Source: Opitutaceae bacterium (GTDB taxonomy: Bacteria > Verrucomicrobiota > Verrucomicrobiia > Opitutales > Opitutaceae). Taken from it: a DNA stretch of 11,022 nucleotides. Below, one piece after another: positions 6,455 through 11,022 of this stretch. Position numbers and translations under genes: made by a program. How positions within the stretch are numbered: position 1 is the stretch's first letter; every line of letters starts with the position of its first letter. The notes under the pieces are model-generated. The model saw only the letters and a list, made by a program, of their open reading frames with translations, made no database searches and was not told the origin of the DNA. The stretch lies in assembly GCA_023269455.1 (NCBI GenBank), contig JAHFTG010000052.1, positions 1 through 11,022 of the forward strand. Reading direction: 5' to 3'.

Positions 6455-7117
6455 GTGACACCTATCCGCCTGCTCATCATCGAGGACCAGCAGCTCGTGC
6501 AGCAGAGCATTGTCTCCGCCCTCCGCGAGCGGCTGCCGCTTGAGTTGGCGGGTGCTTATCTATCGGGACGGGCGGCCTTGACTGCCCCCGAAGCACTGCG
6601 CCAAGCGGATGTGGCGTTGATCGATATATGCTTGGGCGAGGAACAGATCTTCGAGTCGCTGCCCGAAATTCGCCGCATCAACCCATCCCTGAAATTGATC
6701 TGGATGACGGCCGTGCAGGCAGAGTTTCTTTTCGCCCGCGCCCTGGAGCTGAATCTTGAGGGATTCGTGCATAAAAACGACCCTATCGCCGTGCTGGTCA
6801 CGGCCGTGGAGCGAGTGTCTGCCGGACACCGGTTTATGAGTGCCTCCGTGCTGGAGATGGATGCACGGTTCCGCAGGCAGTCCGACCACTTCAAAAAATT
6901 GCTTTCACCCCGCGAGCAGGAAATTTTGGGTGTGCTTGGGCAAGGACTCGCCAACGAGGAAGCCGCCGCCTTGCTCGGCCTGAGTGCAGGCACCATCCAA
7001 GCCCACCGGCGCAATATCATGGCCCGCATCGGAGCCCATTCCGCCGCCGAGCTCCAAACCTATGCGCTCCAACGCGGCTTTACCACGCCTGAGCGCCTGC
7101 GCACGCCTGAAGCGTAA
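6455..7117 (+). CDS. NarL/FixJ-type response regulator with LuxR helix-turn-helix
   Basis: A 220-residue two-component response regulator. The receiver spans about 4-122, with acidic pair Glu10-Asp11, phospho-acceptor Asp57 in ALIDICLGE, Thr85 in WMTA and Lys107 in VHKND, so all the phosphorylation residues are present. The output domain at about 148-208 is a LuxR-type helix-turn-helix: LSPREQEILGVLGQGLANEE, then AALLGLSAGTIQAHRRNIMARIG as the recognition part, and the usual HSAAEL ending. It should act as a DNA-binding activator or repressor once phosphorylated. GTG at 6455 is the first start in a frame that opens after a TAA at 6398-6400; the fold begins at residue 4. The hybrid kinase starts 31 nt downstream, so the pair is probably one operon and the kinase is its likely partner. 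Confidence 0.92.
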   Translation: MTPIRLLIIEDQQLVQQSIVSALRERLPLELAGAYLSGRAALTAPEALRQADVALIDICLGEEQIFESLPEIRRINPSLKLIWMTAVQAEFLFARALELNLEGFVHKNDPIAVLVTAVERVSAGHRFMSASVLEMDARFRRQSDHFKKLLSPREQEILGVLGQGLANEEAAALLGLSAGTIQAHRRNIMARIGAHSAAELQTYALQRGFTTPERLRTPEA

Positions 7118-7148
7118 TACGCCCGACACCATTATCTGCTTTAAACCG

Positions 7149-10040
7149 GTGATTCATTTTTATTTATTTCCCCTTTTCGCCGGCATCGTGAATCCGCTGT
7201 TAGGTATTTATGTTTGGCTGACGAATCCCCGCAGAAGATTAAATCAAGTCTTCGGATTGTGGACGCTGGGACTGGGAATTTGGAATCTAGGTGCCTTCTT
7301 CTTATTTATAGTAGAATCGCATAATGAAGCTGTCCCGTGGGCAAAGTTTACACTGGGAGGTGTAATAATCATTTGCACATTCGGTTATCACTTGGCGGTT
7401 TTAATCACACGCGAAAAACGTGCAGGGAAGAAACTCATTTTCTTCTATGCATCATCCTTTTTATTCTTAATTTTAGACCTTGGACCTTGGATTGTGGCTG
7501 ATGTTCGCAGGCTCGGTGAAGCATGGTATTCAGTGACAGGAACAGCGTTTCAAATTTTCTCTGTCACCATTTTCCCTCTGGCGGGTATCTCAACACTATG
7601 GATATTAAGAAAGGCCGCAAAGAATCGGCAAACCGATGCATCAAAAAACAGCAGGCGGTTTTATTTTATAAACCTAGTGATGTGGCTCACTGGTGCGCAC
7701 GACCTACTGCTCGTTCTAGGGCATGATGTCTATCCCCACACTCATACTACAATATATCCGTGGGGACTATTCACCTCATGCTTCTACGGACTGTTAGTAA
7801 GCTATGGCATTTTGAGTGATCAATGGATCAACATAAGGATTTCCTTGGGTAGAAATGCTGCGACCACTTTACGCCTCACCTTCTTCGTAGCCATCGCCTA
7901 CATCCTACTGCTTTTATCGGATATCGTAATCCCCTCACTTTTCACTAACGCCGCCCTCGCCGTTGCCTTGGCGACCCTGTTGCTAAGTGCAGCCATTACG
8001 TCACGGTTCTTCCCAAAACTTTTAGGCAAAAAAACCGCAGGCTTGGAGCGACGTATCATGGGCGATCTATTCGACTATGAAGATAAGGTAAACGCCTTTA
8101 TAGAGACCATTCCCCTGTCCAATAACACCCAGGAGTTGATCAACCGGGTGGCAGAACGGCTCGCGGCCTTCATGGACCTCGCCTTCATCGGCATCTCCAT
8201 AAGCGCCAGAGATTCCCGCCCCAGCCACCAGGCTTTTATCCAAGGCGAAAGCCAAGGGGCATGGGTTTGGCCGGAAATCGAGGTTACGCTCCTCGATGAA
8301 TTCAAGACATCGGGGAAGCCGTCCCTCGTAGGCCAAGACCAACTGCTCAGGGTAGGGGGAAAAACGGCGGGATTATTGAAAGAGAAAAACATCGCTGCGG
8401 CCTTCGCCATCGCGGTGCAACCGAGAAACCCGTCCGGTTTGTTAATCATCGGGCCCAAGCGCAAGGGCGATGCGCTCACCTCATTGGACCGGGAGTTGTT
8501 GCAACGCCTGTGCCGCCAAGTCGCGTTTGAAGTCGAGCGACTGGACATCGTCCACGCCGAACAGCTCAGACAGGCGAGCCGCGCCAAAGATCAGTTCCTC
8601 GCCAGCATCAATCACGAGATTCGCAACCCGCTCAATGGAATAATCGGCATCACGCGGATGCTCGCCGACACGAATTCCGATCCTAGGCACAAATTCCTGC
8701 TATCCACCTTGCAGGCCTGCTCGGAACAACTCCACGCCACGATGGACGACGTGCTGGATTTTGCCGATATCGAGAGCAGCCGGATAAATCTTCGGACGAG
8801 CGACATAGAACTGGTCGAGCTGGTTAAAACCACCTGCGCCAGCTACGACCTCAACGGCAAAAACATCAGTTTCGGCGAACTCCCCGCGCGTCCTCTTGGC
8901 GTGCGCTGCGATGCGGGAAAGGTCCGGCAAATCCTCTCCAACTACGTGGGCAATGCCTTGAAATACGGCATTCCTCCTCAAGCCACCGTCAGCTTGAAGG
9001 AGGAAGCCGCCAATACCCGTGAAACCCGTGTCACGATCTCAGTGGCCAGCACCGGACCAACCTTGACGACGGAGGAACAGGCGGGCCTTTTCACGACATT
9101 TTTCCGCGGGCAACGCGCTCGCGAAACCAACGCCCACGGCACCGGACTCGGCTTGGCTCTCTCTAAAAAACTGGCGGAGGCGATGGGCGGCCAAGTCGGC
9201 GTCACCAGCGCCGAAGGCGAAACCATTTTCTCGTTCAGCGCCGTCTTTCCTTTGGTCGCGGCAGCTTTGGTTGAAAGAGCATTTTCGGACGTTCACCCAA
9301 GGATCACCGGCCGGGCACTGGCCATCGAAGACGAACCTTACAATCGCTTAGTCATGAGCCATTATCTAGGGAAACTGGGGCTATCCGTCGTGTGGGCTGA
9401 GAACGGTCGATCCGCGCTGAACGCCGTGCGCACCCAGTCTTTCGACGTGATCCTGATGGACTGGTTCCTGCCCGACATTTACGGCACGGAATTGATAGGG
9501 AAAATGCGCACGGAATCCATCGCCAGCCTGCCTCCCATCGTCGTGATCAGCGCCTACTCGACCACGGAAAAACGTAACGAGTGTCTTGCGGCGGGCGCGG
9601 CGGTCTTCGTCAGCAAACCAGCCACTCTCGCCAAACTGGAAGAGGTCTTCGAAGAACTCGCGTTGAAGAGCAATCCCAGCGCCGAAACCATCAGTCCTGC
9701 CGTCGATCTGGACATCTGGCGAGTGCTCGAAAAATCCGGCGTCACCATCGAGTCATTTATTGGAGAGATAAAGGCCAACCGGGCTTTGTTGATGACGGCG
9801 ATAAACCAGAGATCACCCCATGCTGCCTCGCTCGCTCATCGCCTCAAAGCCACGACCCTTTTGATCCAAGCCGACTCCTTGGCGGATCGGTTGGCCCTTT
9901 TGGAGCGAATTTTAGATCAAAACGCCCCCACCGAAGAGATCGCCCCCCTAGCCAACGAAATCGAAAGCGAACTAATCAAGTTCGAAGAGCATATCCTCTC
10001 TCAAGCGCGGAAGATTTCCCAAGTGACGGAAAGTATCTAA
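7149..10040 (+). CDS. Membrane hybrid histidine kinase (multi-TM, GAF, HisKA, HATPase, REC, HPt)
   Basis: A 963-residue tripartite sensor kinase. About nine hydrophobic spans occupy 3-287; the first seven resemble the 7TM sensor region of histidine kinases, which may bind a small or membrane-soluble ligand. A GAF-like domain lies at 310-460. HisKA carries His489 in INHEIRNPLNG; HATPase has an N-box with Asn602 and a G2 box GTGLGLALS (664-672). The G1 box reads VASTGPTL (632-639), where the usual Asp is Ser634 and the second Gly is Thr638. The receiver has EDE at 727-729, phospho-site Asp771 and Lys823. The HPt domain has His897 in AHRLKATT. The expected relay is H489-D771-H897, then Asp57 of the regulator. 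GTG at 7149 is chosen because it begins the first TM span; an ATG at 6984 in frame lies inside the regulator gene. The first 900 bp are AT-richer than the rest. Confidence 0.9.
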   Translation: MIHFYLFPLFAGIVNPLLGIYVWLTNPRRRLNQVFGLWTLGLGIWNLGAFFLFIVESHNEAVPWAKFTLGGVIIICTFGYHLAVLITREKRAGKKLIFFYASSFLFLILDLGPWIVADVRRLGEAWYSVTGTAFQIFSVTIFPLAGISTLWILRKAAKNRQTDASKNSRRFYFINLVMWLTGAHDLLLVLGHDVYPHTHTTIYPWGLFTSCFYGLLVSYGILSDQWINIRISLGRNAATTLRLTFFVAIAYILLLLSDIVIPSLFTNAALAVALATLLLSAAITSRFFPKLLGKKTAGLERRIMGDLFDYEDKVNAFIETIPLSNNTQELINRVAERLAAFMDLAFIGISISARDSRPSHQAFIQGESQGAWVWPEIEVTLLDEFKTSGKPSLVGQDQLLRVGGKTAGLLKEKNIAAAFAIAVQPRNPSGLLIIGPKRKGDALTSLDRELLQRLCRQVAFEVERLDIVHAEQLRQASRAKDQFLASINHEIRNPLNGIIGITRMLADTNSDPRHKFLLSTLQACSEQLHATMDDVLDFADIESSRINLRTSDIELVELVKTTCASYDLNGKNISFGELPARPLGVRCDAGKVRQILSNYVGNALKYGIPPQATVSLKEEAANTRETRVTISVASTGPTLTTEEQAGLFTTFFRGQRARETNAHGTGLGLALSKKLAEAMGGQVGVTSAEGETIFSFSAVFPLVAAALVERAFSDVHPRITGRALAIEDEPYNRLVMSHYLGKLGLSVVWAENGRSALNAVRTQSFDVILMDWFLPDIYGTELIGKMRTESIASLPPIVVISAYSTTEKRNECLAAGAAVFVSKPATLAKLEEVFEELALKSNPSAETISPAVDLDIWRVLEKSGVTIESFIGEIKANRALLMTAINQRSPHAASLAHRLKATTLLIQADSLADRLALLERILDQNAPTEEIAPLANEIESELIKFEEHILSQARKISQVTESI

Positions 10041-10076
10041 AAACGACTGAAAGCCCGGTGTTTTCTTTTCGCTCCC

Positions 10077-10110
10077 TCCGTGTGACATCCGTGTGACGTC
10101 ACACTAAAGT
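10077..10110 (+). promoter_or_regulatory. Pho-box-like repeats and possible -10 before ppk1
   Basis: Three copies of one 7-bp half-site lie together: GTGTGAC at 10080-10086, GTGTGAC at 10091-10097, and the inverted GTCACAC at 10098-10104. The first two are direct repeats with a period of 11 bp (7 bp plus a 4-bp spacer); flanking bases extend the match to TCCGTGTGAC. The second and third make a perfect 14-bp palindrome, GTGTGACGTCACAC. PhoB and PhoP operators are direct repeats with 11-bp period, and the reverse strand reads TGTCAC, close to half of the E. coli box. A possible -10, TAAAGT, follows at 10105-10110, so the repeats would replace a -35. The gene downstream is polyphosphate kinase, a known phosphate-regulon member in several bacteria. 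Binding is inferred. Confidence 0.5.
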
Positions 10111-10159
10111 CTCGTTTCACCGCCGCCAACGCCTACGTTCGTCCCTTCTCCCTTTTCCG

Positions 10160-11022
10160 ATGGCCGCCAAGCGTTCCTCCACCGTCAAACCCGCGCCCGC
10201 TCCCCCTCCCGTCCCTCCGGCGGCCGCGGACGCGGCGGAAGAACGCGTGCTCATCCCGGCCAACGTCATCCGTCCCGTCGTGCCCGCCGCCCACCACGGC
10301 AAGGCCGCTTATTTCAACCGCGAGCTGAGCTGGCTCGCCTTCAACCGCCGCGTCCTCGAACAAGCCCAGGACGCCCGCCACCCCCTCCTCGAACGCGTCA
10401 AGTTCCTCGCCATCGTCAGCTCAAACCTCGACGAATTTTTCGAGATCCGCGTCGCCGGCATCATCCAGCAGGTGGACAGCGGCGTGACCGAGCCCAGCGT
10501 GGACGGCCTCGGGCCGCGCGAATCCCTCCGCCGCATTCACTCGGTTGTCGGTTCCCTCGTCGAAGACCAGTATGCGTGCTGGCGCGATCAGCTCCTGCCC
10601 GCGCTCGCCGCCGAAGGCATCGTTTTCAAGACCGCCGCCGAGCTCGACCAGGCCGAACTCAACTGGGTCACCGCCTACTTCCACGAACAGGTTTTCCCTG
10701 TTCTCACTCCGCTCGCCCTCGACCAGTCGCACCCGTTCCCCCAGCTCGGGAACAAGACCCACAACGTCGTCGTCTCCCTCGACAATCCCGAGACCCCCGA
10801 GGTCGAGCAGCTCATCGCCATCCTGCCCGTCCCGCGCATCCTCCCACGCCTCGTCCGCATCAACCCCTCCGAAAAAGGCACGCAGCAGCGCTTCGTTTTC
10901 CTCTCCGAGATCATCAAGCTCTGCGCCGGCGAATTCTTTCCCGGATACACCCTGAACGGCGCCCACGCCTTTCGCGTCACCCGCAACAGCGACCTCTACA
11001 TCGACGAGGAAGAAGCCGAAAA
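10160..11022 (+). CDS. ppk1: Polyphosphate kinase 1, N-terminal part (cut by the window end)
   Basis: The frame is open from ATG 10160 to the window edge, giving 287 residues of an enzyme that is usually near 700. Residues 1-50 are an Ala/Pro/Lys-rich extension not typical of the family. The Ppk N-domain then begins with YFNRELSWLAFNRRVLEQA and continues with ERVKFLAIVSSNLDEFFEIR, the family's most conserved opening. The visible part goes on into the head domain (FPVLTPLALDQSHPFPQLGN). The catalytic histidines lie in the missing C-terminal half. The enzyme reversibly builds polyphosphate from ATP for phosphate and energy storage. It follows the hybrid kinase by 119 nt and has its own candidate promoter, so it is probably not part of that operon. 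No Shine-Dalgarno is visible. Confidence 0.95.
   Translation, partial: MAAKRSSTVKPAPAPPPVPPAAADAAEERVLIPANVIRPVVPAAHHGKAAYFNRELSWLAFNRRVLEQAQDARHPLLERVKFLAIVSSNLDEFFEIRVAGIIQQVDSGVTEPSVDGLGPRESLRRIHSVVGSLVEDQYACWRDQLLPALAAEGIVFKTAAELDQAELNWVTAYFHEQVFPVLTPLALDQSHPFPQLGNKTHNVVVSLDNPETPEVEQLIAILPVPRILPRLVRINPSEKGTQQRFVFLSEIIKLCAGEFFPGYTLNGAHAFRVTRNSDLYIDEEEAE

Noticed and set aside
6984..7148. Longer kinase start at ATG 6984
   Set aside because: The added 55 residues are Pro/Arg/Ser-rich and overlap the regulator's helix-turn-helix in another frame. The sensor region starts at 7149.
1..11022. tRNA, rRNA, CRISPR array, transposase or attachment sites
   Set aside because: I looked for cloverleaf ends, regular spaced repeats and recombinase motifs and found none.

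Overview
The window looks like chromosomal DNA of a GC-rich Verrucomicrobia-type bacterium, most like Opitutaceae. This rests on three things: a PEP-CTERM secreted protein, extreme C-ending codon use on the + strand (positions 721-780 are 43/60 G+C), and a sigma/anti-sigma trio whose small proteins resemble ones I associate with that phylum. The taxonomic call is inference. None of the eleven gene starts has a clear Shine-Dalgarno sequence.

Layout. (1) 196-1473 (+) is a YegD-like Hsp70 ATPase without a substrate-binding domain, behind a leader with a perfect 9-bp hairpin. (2) 1626-2964 (+) is a translationally coupled trio in cnrY-cnrX-cnrH order: a short membrane anti-sigma candidate, a periplasmic Cys/His-rich CnrX/CpxP-like sensor, and an ECF sigma factor. 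The genes overlap by 4 bp (GTGA, ATGA). (3) 3073-4440 (+) is a succinate-semialdehyde-type aldehyde dehydrogenase. (4) 6282 down to 4483 (-) are three closely packed genes with gaps of 19 and 17 bp: a PEP-CTERM protein, a double-CxxC membrane protein and a BamE/SmpA-like lipoprotein. (5) 6455-10040 (+), divergent from group 4, is a NarL-type response regulator followed by a membrane hybrid histidine kinase with GAF, HisKA, HATPase, REC and HPt parts. (6) 10160 to the window end (+) is the N-terminal part of polyphosphate kinase Ppk1, behind a Pho-box-like repeat cluster.

How the genes may work together. The trio should let an envelope metal or thiol signal release the ECF sigma factor. The kinase and regulator carry every phospho-site needed for a His-Asp-His-Asp relay, although the kinase G1 box is degenerate. 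The regulator diverges from the envelope operon across a 172-bp intergenic region with two inverted repeats, so that operon is a natural candidate target; this is inference.

The most notable observations are these. The PEP-CTERM protein looks like a metalloprotease-fold protein whose HExxH zinc site has become IGINN. The double-CxxC protein looks like a zinc ribbon split between its two ends by a membrane hairpin. The direct repeats before ppk1 have the 11-bp Pho-box period. The block from about 4.5 to 8.0 kb is clearly poorer in GC than its flanks, and the break falls inside the kinase gene.
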